A stretch of 64,000 bases of DNA, from positions 1,436,805 to 1,500,804 of the forward strand of contig CACRXP010000091.1 in NCBI GenBank assembly GCA_902702965.1, written 5' to 3'. Below, in pieces: positions 33,076 through 43,119 of this stretch. A program made the translations under genes and the position numbers. Origin of the DNA: Spirometra erinaceieuropaei (lineage: Eukaryota; Platyhelminthes; Cestoda; Diphyllobothriidea; Diphyllobothriidae). Under the pieces are notes generated by a model, which did not search any database, was not told where the DNA came from, and saw only the letters and a list, made by a program, of their open reading frames with translations. Positions within the stretch are counted from its first letter, which is position 1. Each line of letters begins with the position of its first letter.

Positions 33076-33152
33076 GCACTCACTCGTTCCGTTGTGCCTT
33101 ATGGGCTCTCTCTCTCGAGCCCAACCAGCAACCGCACAGCGGCGCATGATAT
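33076..33152 (+). repeat. 77 bp dispersed repeat, second copy
   Basis: It matches 24726-24802 with a few changes and an extra CTCT. Confidence 0.75.
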
Positions 33153-33162
33153 TGGCAGAACG

Positions 33163-33508
33163 TTTCGAGTAGGAAAATTGATATTTTTGACTCTACATGT
33201 ACGCGGTCATTGCTTCGAGGATGATTTCTAACCATCTAAGACCCGAATGTGGAAGCCGGTAAATGTCGGAGGGAATTGAATCGCCTGCAGTTAAATGGCA
33301 TTTTAGTTTAAATCGGCCGTGGTATGAATCGGCTGCGAGAAAAAAACGTCAAAGTCGTCTGTAAATTTGAGTGCACGACAAACATAAACAGCGGATAAAG
33401 AATACTTAAGGCGACTTGAATTCGGTAGCTGCCTTTACCGAATAAGACTTGGATTGTGCAGCGGCAGAAATGTGGGTGCTCGTTTCACACAGCTACAACT
33501 TCCGCTAC
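33163..33508 (+). repeat. Repeat family R340, plus copy
   Basis: About 340 bp recurs in reverse at 50490-50832. Shared stretches include TTGACTCTACATGTA, TGATTTCTAACCATCTAAGA and GCGGCAGAAATGTGGGTGCT. No coding capacity. Confidence 0.75.
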
Positions 33509-33658
33509 CGACGATGTCCACCGTGTTTCCATAGCAAGGTGAGAGCAGAAGTGGCGACATTGTCTGAGTTAGTTTATGGTGGTAGAAGACTTGCCCAGGA
33601 TCTACCGCACTCTATCCTCCCTCACCTGAGCCCGGTGTCAAGACATAGTCAAAAAGAC
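33508..33658 (-). repeat. SINE-like repeat, partial reversed copy E
   Basis: GACGATGTCCACCGTGT and ATCTACCGCACTCT, then GAGCCCGGTGTCAAGACATA, are the reverse complement of the SINE 3' half. It is joined directly to R340 on the left and a PLE tail on the right. Confidence 0.7.
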
Positions 33659-34340
33659 GCGATCACTGGGACAAGAAGTTTATTGGCCTGACGTCTCGGA
33701 TCCTCACTCGAACCCATCATTAAATACAGCCGCAGATATGGGTAGGAAAGGCACAAAGACTGCAGTATTTATAGTACGCGGGACCATATGCGTACTATAA
33801 TTAATAGCTCGCGTTATCACCACTAAGGGTCGTAATTGATGCGATGGTGGCTTGTCCGTCCGAGTCCGAGTCGTTAATTGCCGTAATTTCATCATCCGTG
33901 TTGGATGTTGACGTGATGATTACTCGGTCATTTGGCCTGCTGCCACCGGGATTGTTGGGCGCCCGCGCCCTCCCCACCTGACTGATTCCCCCGTTCAGGG
34001 AATGTCTAAAAACTAAACCCGGTACTGGGAGGTCACTGCGCTTGTTGATGGATTGCGGACCTGGGAACCATGACTAGAGCAGCTCGCGGCTCACGCAGTT
34101 GTCACCCCTTGCAAGGATTTTGGACTCTTGCAACTTGAGGACATGGCGGGATTCCGTGGAATGAGCTGCTACCTGGGAGCTGGCGTCTTTCCTCCCCACC
34201 GCTACTGCGTGCTCAGCCATGCGTTTCCGGAGTAATCTTCCAGTTTCTCTAACGTAGTTGCCTGTCCGCAACTGCAACAGATCCCGTAAAAGACTCCAGA
34301 CCTTTTTTGCCGTGACAGTGGGTCTTTCGGCCTCATGACT
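33659..34340 (-). pseudogene. Penelope-like element A, GIY-YIG domain and 3' tail
   Basis: The minus strand encodes a GIY-YIG-like stretch NYVRETGRLLRKRMAEHA preceded in another frame by a CCSCG zinc-like motif, then SSQVAAHSTESRHVLKLQES and KILARGDNCVSREL. The 3' tail ends near 33660 with GATCACTGGGACAAGAA and CCTGACGTCTCGGATCC, found in all PLE-A tails here. In PLEs the C-terminal nuclease nicks the target. Frameshifts and the absence of the RT make this copy inactive. Confidence 0.75.
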
Positions 34341-34499
34341 TGGCGTCTGATGACTGCTTTCGGCCTGGGTGTAACCTACACACAGGCCGGATGGTTGCTC
34401 CTGTCGTAGACGATTTGTGTTTGCAAACTCAATGAAATCCCTGGATTCTGTGAGAAAAAGGGACCTCAGATAATCCGCAATTTTCAGAGCAGACTAAAT

Positions 34500-35400
34500 T
34501 CTAACTGCCTAAAAAATAGCGGATAGGTTAAGCTCTCTCAACTTATCCCAAGATGATATACTCCGAGGATCAACAATCATCTTCGTCACCCTGTGTTTCA
34601 TCTGTTTGAGGAGATTAATATCTTTTGTCTTTCATGACGTCAGACTGGAATTTTGCAACCCAAATGCAGTCACATAAGAATGCATAAAAATCCGTCTGAA
34701 GAGTTCCTGCGGAAATATTTTAAGTGCAAGTCTACTTAGGTGCAAGTATTAATTGTCCTCTCGGCCATCTTTTACAGAGCTATGATGGCACCAACTTCGC
34801 AGTCCTTCACATACACAGGTTTTTGTGTGTTTCCACATATATTAACTCAGTCCCCTCAATAAAATATTGGTGTTTTGAAGGGAATTTTCGGGCTGTGTAA
34901 GGCAACGCATTCGGAAATATTACACTCTGAAAGTCACCCGTTTGACCAAATACTCAGCCTTTCGACGATCGATTGCAGTTTCTTTGCATCACCAAACCAA
35001 ATGGCTTTATTCTGTAATCATATATCATCGTGGAACATATCAACCTTAAAGTCCATTACGTTGACACAGTCATTCACATAAATCTGTTAGAGTAGTGAGC
35101 TTAAAGCAAAGCCCTGTGAGACGCTGCCTCCAACGTTTACCATTTCGTGGTGATGGGACCAACAACAACTCTTTGAACACTAGAGGATAGAAAACTCTCA
35201 ATTCACTTGAATATTCAGCACAAAATTCCTATTTTCCAAGGCATATGCAGACGAGGTCGGTGTGATGCGCTATCGAAGGCCTTTCTCTAGTTAAAAGATA
35301 TACCATTTATTGATGACCCCTGTCTGCGTTCTTCGTCATTTTCTCATGTAGGTAAGACCATTCTTGGCGAAAAACATGTTGGACAGCGCACAATATGTTG
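34500..35400 (-). pseudogene. Non-LTR reverse transcriptase remnant
   Basis: On the minus strand, in shifting frames, LTRERPSIAHHTDLV is near 35290 (position of the KAFDSVSH motif). A GxxxxxxL/VND-like block follows, then VMDFKVDMFHDDI near 35045 (position of the [FY]ADD motif). LLKQMKHRVTKMI, then DKLRELNLSAIF, near 34600 resembles CR1-type thumb sequences. The copy lies directly upstream of a PLE fragment and is badly decayed. Confidence 0.6.
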
Positions 35401-35479
35401 CTTTATTTCAGATACTCCAGGTACTCCTTTAGCCGAATCAACGAAGGAATTTGTAAGGCGGCGACTAAAAACAGCTATC

Positions 35480-35915
35480 ACGGGCACTTCCCCGCCCTGA
35501 ACTCACGCGTTTTCTTCACCGACTATCCCCTCCTACGGTCGAGATTTAAAGACCGGCTATCGTTGTAGCCACATCGATGCGCATTTACTCGTTCATATGC
35601 TCCTGTGGAGCGGAATGCGTTGGCCGTACAACGAGACGTCTGGAAGGGAGAGTACGTGAACTCATACCGGCTTGCCTAGACAGAGGTGGAAAAAACCGAT
35701 TTCTAGTTCTATTCTCGAAAATCTAGTCGATACGAACTAACTTATCGATGCCAAAGAAATCTTTCAGGTTGCCCACCAGACACTAGGAAGCCTCGGTAAA
35801 GACGTATGCTAACGGGTGTTTGCTACAGCCGAGGCGATGGTTATAAGCCTAGCAAATCCAGCACTATGTTGCCAGAAGACATTGAGACAGGCGCTCTGTG
35901 TTCTGTGACCAACGC
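35480..35915 (+). pseudogene. PLE GIY-YIG remnant, second type, plus strand
   Basis: The plus strand reads SRVFFTDYPLLRSRFKDRLS, then SFICSCGAECVGRTTRRLEG (CxCG followed by YIG-like CVG), then in another frame SSSILENLVDTN, and finally TAEAMVISLANPALCCQK. These are, in order, the blocks of the retroelement GIY-YIG domain, also seen in part at 21882-22142. Two frameshifts and a stop break it. Confidence 0.65.
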
Positions 35916-36235
35916 CGACCCCAGGGGCTGATCGCTTGCCGCCCCAACCACCTGATAATAGCGATGTGTACTTCACGTACTCGACTTTCAAACAACAGTC
36001 ATAACCCATGTCACCTCCCGCCCTCGTTCCAGTGACTTCATCATGCAGTTGGCGTGAGAACAATGAGTGCCAATCAATCGTGGGACGCTTGCAGACCTTG
36101 TCGACTTCTCATACTTTTATTTTTATGTAACCGTATGGGTTTGATGATGAACTGCTGAATACATGTGTCTGCCGACTTGAATCTTTAGGTTAGCGAATAA
36201 AGAAATATGAAGGACCCACCGGATCAGCGGAATTG

Positions 36236-36588
36236 AGTGGCTGACGCTTCGGAGGGCTTGACCAACTCTCCATTATCGACCAGAACTTTGAGCAGACGGC
36301 CGGCTTAGTTGGCCTTATTTTATGTAGTGACGTAGGGCTTTATAGGCCACGGGAAGGTCTAGGTGCCTGGTGATGGAGTTGACATCTGAGTACCAAGCCT
36401 CAGGTGTTAGACGTTCTGTCTTTGAGGTGCCCTGGCCTAAGAAGGTTGTTCCTTGGATGTCAAAACTGTGTCCTGTTTCGCCGATGTGGGTCGCAAGCTG
36501 TGAGTTCGGGTCTAGCCTCTGAGTTGCCAGTTTGTGCTCGTGTAGGCGGGTCTGCAATTTCCGTTCAGTTTCCCCAGCGTAGTTGGTA
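36236..36588 (-). pseudogene. Penelope-like element B, GIY-YIG domain
   Basis: The minus strand gives YAGETERKLQTRLHEHKLAT, then SQLATHIGETGHSFDIQGTT and ends LPVAYKALRHYIK. The YxGET...LxxRLxEH layout is that of PLE GIY-YIG nucleases. The frame 36557-36315 is open and the matching upstream residues continue to 36588. There the sequence changes abruptly into an inverted copy of the same element's 3' part. Confidence 0.7.
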
Positions 36589-36768
36589 CTCAGATGCCAA
36601 TTCCATCAACAGGCTTCTAGACCTTCCTGCGGCCTATAGAGTCCTACTTCACTACATACACTAGGGCCAACTAATTTGGCCGTCTGTTCACAATTCTGGT
36701 CGATTTTTAGCACAAAACGCCTTGATAATGGAGAGTCGGCCAAGCCCTCCGAAATAGCAGCCACCCAG
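36586..36768 (+). repeat. Penelope-like element B, 3' part, plus orientation
   Basis: It repeats 36236-36390 in opposite orientation, from GTACTCAGATGCCAATTCCA to GAGTCGGCCAAGCCCTCCGA. With the previous feature it makes a head-to-head inverted pair. Confidence 0.75.
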
Positions 36769-37130
36769 TTTCACTGATCCGATGAGCCCTCCATATTTCT
36801 CAGTTTTTCAACCCGGCTCTCTTACACTGGCTAAGCTGAGGTGTAGCAGTGGAATATTCGCAGACTCTTTTGCGTTCAATCAATTTATGTCGGTATTTAC
36901 CTTCGGAAATGGAAACCGGTGCCTGAATCAAGGTAGTCCACAAACTGTATGGGTCGTCTTAAGCTAACGACGCAATCTGATTCAACAAAGGCGATCCAAC
37001 ACTGACAGAGAAAACTCCGCCGAAACTGGTGAAGAATCCATCCGTTTTCAGACTCGACCTGCTCCTCCTGCAATAATAATTGGTTTGCCGATACAAGCGA
37101 AGATGTGAGTTCCGGGAACTAGTTGATAAG

Positions 37131-37240
37131 GAGAAGAAGAAGAAGAAGAAGAAGAAGAAACAATCTCTGGAGCAAGGACTTTATTCGCCTGGGGTTTGGG
37201 ATTCCCAGTTAAAGCCATCGTCAGAGACAGTGGCGGAAAC
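37131..37240 (-). repeat. (GAA)n run next to a PLE-like 3' tail
   Basis: About nine GAA units (37131-37158) precede GAGCAAGGACTTTATTCGCC and CATCGTCAGAGACA, which resemble the PLE-A tail (GACAAGAGCTTTATTAGCC, CATCATCAGAGACA). Confidence 0.5.
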
Positions 37241-37660
37241 GGTAGTGAGCGCGCTAGTTTAAAAATAAACGGTAAATGGCTCTCAGTAAATAAAAGGTAC
37301 TCAAACAATTCGCCACTCGCAAATTTGCGATAGCACAGGAACCAATGGAAGGGACGAGCAATGGAAGAGTGCCAAATATTTCATCTGCAGAAATAAACTG
37401 CGACGCGGCGTAATGCACATGAGTATTAGAGAAGCCATGAAAATACACCCTTATGAACAAGGGAAAAGTCAAATAACATAATTATGAACGCCTGTTTTAT
37501 CTTCATAATAAGTCAGCTGACTACTGTAAAATGAAATTTCAGAGACCATAAATATCTATATGTGCATTTTGTTTACAATGATTAAATGCATTTACGAATA
37601 GGGTATGTGATAACGGTTGTTTTCCCGTCTAAAATACTGACAATTGGCTTCATGTCGCAG

Positions 37661-37811
37661 AAAAGTCAGACAACTGCAGCTTGATTTTCTGACCGGAGCG
37701 GAGAAAATAACCGAAGCTATAAACTCGAAGAAGGTGGTAGAGTACCGCCAAACAAGGGAACTTCTATCTAGTGTGGCAAAATGCCAATGTGAACGCCAAA
37801 TGCGCCAGCAG
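37661..37811 (+). CDS. 151 bp internal exon candidate
   Basis: The acceptor GGCTTCATGTCGCAG follows a branch-like ACTGAC. The donor is GTAATG at 37812. One base completes the previous codon, then 50 codons are open: KVRQLQLDFLTGAEKITEAI, NSKKVVEYRQTRELLSSVAK, CQCERQMRQQ. The segment is charged and probably helical, as in coiled-coil proteins. It leaves in phase 0 and can join 42099. I do not recognise the protein. Without the donor the frame would run to a stop at 37893. Confidence 0.55.
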
Positions 37812-38379
37812 GTAATGAAGTCGTACACCGACTGGTGTCGAAGGAGGAAAGCTCTAGGGATTACGGTGTCTCATCGGCAATATGGGCCCACGTAGACGGG
37901 GTCCAACATCGTCCACTGTTTAACCTAAACAGCGTTGGTCTAAAACAAACGTGGGAAGTATCCCTGTCGCATATTGCGGAAGCATATCCGGTGCAAAAGC
38001 TTCCCGAAAAGAGAACTTGAAGGGTTACTTCCTGGAGGCAATTTAAGGATCATTCATAAGTGAACTTTTGTACAAAAACTCAATTGAATTTAACTGTCTT
38101 ATTACTGGTTATGCGAGGAATTACGCACAAGTATTTTTGAAGAACCAAGTAAGCCATACCGTATGCGTTCGACAACAGAGACCATTCGGAGATATCGTGG
38201 AAGCCGAGCGTTTGTGTTCTAACGGAGGCAACGTAAACCCAAACGATACCGGAGATTCTTACAGCACGCGTTGCATTGTGAGCACAGCCATAACAAAAAG
38301 GTGTATCTACCCTTTTGGAGAAAACGGACTCTGGGGAGGGGACGAAAACCTAAGGCCACCTCATGCCGAATAACTTATC

Positions 38380-38785
38380 ACTAAAAAGGTCATACTTGAA
38401 CAGCTCGGTGATTGTGGTTGTATCAGTGTGCTAAGTAAAATTCAATGGGTTACTTCCTGTAGGTATTAATTGATAAATTATACAAGGCCTACTAAAATAC
38501 ACATAGTGGTTAGTTATGCACATCAGACCTGGTGATGTTACACAACCTATCCTTACCGCTGACAATTCGTGTTTATAATTGTGATGACCAATGGATTGGA
38601 AGCCGGCTTATTTGTGTCGTCGGAGATTATAACGAGGCAGCCAGGGATGAAGATGGGCAATCAGAGAAATGACCTCCTCGAATAATTTCCCGGAAGTGCA
38701 CAAAAGCAATGTAAATTGCTTTAAGGACTCGGTTCCAGCCTGTCCCCATGGCAATCGTATATTCACCGTAAGCATCGGACCGGCC
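38380..38785. other. No recognisable gene
   Basis: Nothing supported on either strand. Confidence 0.35.
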
Positions 38786-38789
38786 GGTC

Positions 38790-39300
38790 ACTTGTGAATC
38801 CATTACACTACGACTGGCGCATCAGTGCCAGGAGTCCACACATACTATCGTCACATATGTTTTCATTGTCGAGACCATTCACATTCACTCACCACGTGAG
38901 CCTATTCGGTCACATGCGCATCCACAATAGCGGAATTCACCAAAATATCAACACGTCTAGCGCATCTTGCGGATCCGCCAACTTTCCTGTCTCCAGTCTG
39001 GTCAACTCGCATCCAAAAGCGCGACCACCCCTATCAGCATCACAATCACAACAAACCCAACATTCTGCAACCCATGCTGCCCACACTGCCACTGCACATT
39101 CACCTCACGCTTTGGCCTGGTGGGTTACTTGTTGATCCATACACAGAGGATGGCGAACCAGTGCCTGGCGCACCACCACACACCAGACGTCATTGCCTTA
39201 ACTGCCCGCACTACCCTCACACATTTAGCCGCTAAATGGGCCTATTCGGCTATATGCTCCTTAATGAAAACCCCCGGTAAATCATCACAAACATGACCAC
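38790..39300 (+). pseudogene. RTE-like LINE tail with C2H2 finger remnants
   Basis: Plus-strand frames contain THHVSLFGHMRIHNSG, CPHCHCTFTSRFGLVGYLLI and, after a shift, CLNCPHYPHTFSR. These are degenerate C2H2 zinc fingers with the LxGHxxIH spacing seen at the C-terminus of the RTE-like element at 46490-48745. Proline- and serine-rich linkers lie between. The RT itself is absent. Confidence 0.6.
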
Positions 39301-40035
39301 ACCACCTCACATTCCCCCAGCAAGACATGCACCCCACACGAACACTTTTAACATTCGAAATCACCGGTACCTCTTACGTACGTGGTCAATGTGTTCTTCG
39401 GTCCCTTTTTCCATGCGGCTCTCATGCTGCATGTGAAATCCGAGCGATCTACCGCTTGTGTGCGTATGAGGGACCGGATCGTGTGCTTGTCAGACATCGA
39501 TGGACTGTTCTTAGCACTGTCAGCCACCTCTCTCAATCTCAGCATTAATTACCTAACCGACTCTGACAGTAGACTGGTTTACAGAATAGGGCAAAGTGGG
39601 TGAGGTCAACTCGAAGCGCAAAATTCCTCATTACAAACAATCTGACGCACTCGAAACTATCATAGTGCGATAAAATTCGTCGCCTGAAAGGTTACCAACT
39701 GTTGGGATAACTCGGACCTCAGAATCGGCCCAGAGAGTGTTTGCGTTTAGTGGCTGACTGGTGGGCTGAGAGTCAGGCTCTAATGGCTCCTTCTCCAAGG
39801 TGAGATTCGAGCCGCATTTGGAGGGCATGTGGCGCGCGCAGACGAGCTTTCTAGCTATGCCAGCCACTGTGCCCGCTCCCTGCACCAAACAACTAATCGA
39901 CACGGACAGCGGACTGATGCCTGGGATTGGGAAGAGTGAGTGAGGGCGACGGTCTCAGCGCATATACTTCATTATAAACAATCTGACGTACTTGAATCTG
40001 CCAATAGAAGCGAAGAGAAGAGTCCCAGGAAGTAG

Positions 40036-40588
40036 GAGACACGATCGCTGGGACAAGAGCTTTGTTAGCCTGACGTTTCGGATTTCTGCTCGAACCCATC
40101 ATCAGAGACAATAGCAGATAGGGGTGGTTCATGCACAAGGGACTGCAGTATTCATAAGATACAGTCGCCATGCCATCATGACTCCCTCCTTCACCAGAAA
40201 TCGTTGCACTCGGTGTGATGATTGTTTGATGGTCGATATTCGCGCCGTTCATTGCTGCAATTTCATCACGTGTGTTGGATGATGGTGTAATGATTTCTCG
40301 ATCATCTGACGCACCGACCCTCGTGTTGGGAAAAGTGTTCACCTGTGCGCTCCCCGCTTGGTTAATTTCTCCGTCTAGGCGAAGTCTCAGCACCGAGTAT
40401 GGAAGGGGAAGATCATTGGACTGGGGGCAACACGGTTGTCACCTCTAGTGAGAATTTCGGCCTCGTCGAATTCGAATGTGTGGCCGGATCTCGTCGAATG
40501 AGCCGCAACTTGGAAGTTGACGTCATTTCTCCGCACCGCTGCAGCGTGTTCGGCCACTCGCGTTCGGAGCTGTCTTCCGGTTTTTCAG
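40036..40588 (-). pseudogene. Penelope-like element A, GIY-YIG end and 3' tail (minus)
   Basis: Minus-strand frames give RVAEHAAAVRRNDVNFQVAA, HSTRSGHTFEFDEAEILTRG and DNRV, closely matching 34077-34230, then in the frame 40393-39893 the tail LRLRLDGEINQAGSAQV. The nuclease is truncated at 40588 just after its YVGET position. The tail carries CACGATCGCTGGGACAAGAG and CCTGACGTTTCGG. Confidence 0.75.
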
Positions 40589-40880
40589 ATGGTCGAGCAA
40601 TCATCGCACCAACATCCAACGCACGTGATGAGATTGCAGCAATGAACGACGCAAATTTCGGCCATCAAACAGTCATCACACCACGTGCAACGATCCCCGA
40701 TGAATGGGTGAGCCGTGAACATTCATAGGCATGCGATAACATGACGAATGCATCCTATAAATACTGCAGCCCATTGTGCATGAGCCACCCGTATCTGCTT
40801 TTGTCTCTGATGATGGGTTCGAGTAGGAATCCGAAACGTCAGGCTAATAAAGGTCTTGTCCCAGCGATCGTGTCTCCCTC
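40589..40880 (+). repeat. Penelope-like element A, 3' tail (plus, inverted pair)
   Basis: This is the same tail sequence as the previous feature in the opposite orientation: GGTCGAGCAATCATCGCACC to GTCCCAGCGATCGTGTCTCC. The two copies meet head to head near 40588. Confidence 0.75.
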
Positions 40881-41070
40881 TTCAGCACTTGAGTCTATCA
40901 TGGTGCGCTGAAAGCTGCGACTTGGTAGGCTGATAACTGACGCGGTAACTCAGACATAGTAGCCAGCTCAGTGTGTGCTCGTGTGGAGTGTCCGACTAAT
41001 GAGTTGGGCGTCGGGCTGCAGTGGCTCCTTCTTAGCGTGGCCTCTATGGAGCTCCCAGTCCGTAGTATCC

Positions 41071-41321
41071 GAGCCGGTGTAGTGGCACGCGCTAAGGTGC
41101 GGGTCTCACCGTACCAACCATCCGCGCCGGATTCCTCGCTGGTCTTCTTGGCTCTGTCGTAACAACAGGCGCATGTGGGAGAGGAGGAGAGAGAGTGCGG
41201 TAGGTGATGCGCAAGTTTACTATCTCTAGAAACTAATTCACGCGCCAGTCAGCGTCCCTGCTCACACCCTGCTGTGGAGCACACGGTGGATATCGTCGGA
41301 AAAGACTTCCGAGCTGGCAAG
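41071..41321 (+). repeat. SINE-like repeat, copy C
   Basis: It shares GTGTAGTGGCACGC, GGTCTTCTTGGCTCTGTC and GAGCACACGGTGGATATCGT with the other copies. Confidence 0.65.
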
Positions 41322-41329
41322 TGGGGCTT

Positions 41330-42090
41330 ACGGAGTGTTCAGTGCGAGGTATCCCGTATAGGACTGACAGGTCTCCCCTGATTCTAGTGCACCTGGAAGT
41401 TGCATCACACAGTTTCAGCGAAGGCCTAAGTGTCAGGTATGTGTGTCCGCACACACCCTTTTAATCTTCTACCCTGAACCATTTTCCCTCCAACAAAACG
41501 TAAAAAGTCCGACAGTGAAGATAACATGCAATTTCTTAGGAGAGCAAGGGCACCTCTGCTCGTTTTCAAACTAAACCAAAAATCGCGACCAATAGTGAGA
41601 TTCACAATACTGGCGGGTAGCACTGCTTACTTCGGCAGGCGAGGTGGGCAAAAATGGTGCCCCAAACAGTCACATCTGAGTTTTGCAAATATTTTCATAC
41701 TAGGCTTAAAAGTCAGTCGGTAAATGTATGCCTAGGGTAATTCGTCATCAAATCAATTCGACTACATAACGTTTGAACATGTGAGCCGTGGACAAAGTTT
41801 AAATGAGTCTAAGGGGTTTGGTCACACTCCTCGTTCCACCGCATGACGAATTTAAGTTAAAACACGTCGTCACAAGTTGATCGCGGTTTGTTGGCACAAC
41901 ATTTACGATCGAAACACTACAAGAAATAACAAGCACCCCCGTTCACAATCCAGTGCACCAAACAGGCTGCTGGGGTGGCAATATTCACTTTGACAATGTG
42001 AAAATTTCGTTCAATTATTGACAACGTGCTGAGTAACAGACCGGAATGGATGGCAGCTCTAATCGCTCGAAAACTGGCCTTTCACATCGA
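41330..42090. other. No supported gene; weak coding frames on both strands near 41430-41720
   Basis: The minus frame 41623-41426 and the plus frame 41526-41723 both have plausible composition but no strong splice or family support. Confidence 0.3.
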
Positions 42091-42098
42091 AGCCCCAG

Positions 42099-42407
42099 AG
42101 AACCCTGATTCTTCAAATAGGGTCAACTGGGGAAGACGAGTGTCGGCTACACCTTCTTCTAGAGCGACGTCAAAAGGCAAAGTGGCTAGATGCCGGAGTT
42201 GCTTTCGCCTTCAGGAGAAAATTCTTGAAACGATTGTACTTCCCGCCGCAGGACACCAATGATCATCTCGTGATACAGCGCTTGATCCTTCGCGGGAAAA
42301 ATTTCCCAACATCATCCGCATCTACGCTCTATCAGTGGCCAGCTCCAACGGCAGAACGAACAAGTTATAAGAATGGTTGCACTTTAATTTCCTTAGAAAT
42401 TACCTGC
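42099..42407 (+). CDS. Candidate exon, 3' end undefined
   Basis: Acceptor ATCGAAGCCCCAG opens a frame in phase 0, the phase left by 37661-37811. The frame stays open for 103 codons to a TAA at 42408: RTLILQIGSTGEDECRLHLL, ERRQKAKWLDAGVAFAFRRK, FLKRLYFPPQDTNDHLVIQR. The composition is convincingly protein-like. The donor is unclear (GTGATA near 42269 or later). Repeat R2 starts around 42390, so the exon should end before it. Function unknown. Confidence 0.4.
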
Positions 42408-42765
42408 TAACTTGGGACAGATCAGGTTATACCAAGGTCTATAAGCGCAGACCGACATTTGATGTATGAGTATTTGGGCCGAAGTCCATCAGCCACGACG
42501 GGATAACCGCGTAATATGCATTAACTGCCGACAGGCAGCTTATGCGCATATACATCTCAGTATAAGCCGATCTACTCGGAGCTACCAGTTAATTTCTGGG
42601 GAAACTAAAAAGCAACAATTTCTAAACTGGAAATACTGGAAGACCCACTGATGAGTCGAGCCCCTCGCAACTGTGTCATGCAACAACAGAATATCAGTGG
42701 GACACGCGTGTCCGGTCTTTAAGCTAGCACTTGTGCTGCTAGTACGGTATCTTCTAAGGTTAAAA
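42390..42765. repeat. Dispersed repeat family R2, rearranged copy
   Basis: The right half (ACCTGCTAACTTGGGACAGA, TTGATGTATGAGTATTTGGG) is in plus orientation at 42390-42540. The left half lies in reverse at about 42590-42765. Confidence 0.65.
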
Positions 42766-42766
42766 T

Positions 42767-43104
42767 GGTAAGATGTGGTTTAATAGTCCCGCCTGATGGA
42801 CACAATACTGTTGGGGTTGGGATTACGGGTTAGGGTTAGGGGCTAGGTTAGGGGTTAGGGCTAGGGGGTGAGGTTAGGGAGTTAGGGCTAGAAGTTAGAG
42901 TTAGGGGGTTAGGGCAACTATTCCTCAGCCATTCAAAGTACAACCGCGCATTCCCAATTGCTATTCTTTTGCATACAATTACTTGACCTCGTCGCCTGTG
43001 CATTCCCCGACCCCACCTGCAAAAAGCCCTATTACCACTGGTCCCGTATTAGAGGTGGCTGGGGTTTGTTTACTTCAATTGGGGCTACATAACCACATCC
43101 GACC
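42767..43104. mobile_element. TIR element carrying a telomere-like array, copy 2
   Basis: Ends GGTAAGATGTGG and the reverse complement of GGTCGGATGTGG match copy 1, as does the unique sequence on the right of the array (CCCGTATTAGAGGTGGCTGG). The interior TTAGGG array is at 42815-42917. Flanking 8-mers GTTAAAAT and GCTAAAGG match only partly, so this copy is older. It is about 210 bp shorter than copy 1. Confidence 0.75.
42815..42917 (+). repeat. Degenerate TTAGGG array inside TIR element copy 2
   Basis: GGGTTAGGGTTAGGGGCTAGG and similar units. Confidence 0.85.
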
Positions 43105-43119
43105 GCTAAAGGTCCTAAG

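Noticed and set aside
42026..42262. 78-codon frame with a CRSC motif, considered as a piggyBac-like C-terminus
   Set aside because: The neighbouring frame (42099-42407) is open longer and fits the splice phase, and the CRSC motif alone is not enough for a transposase call.
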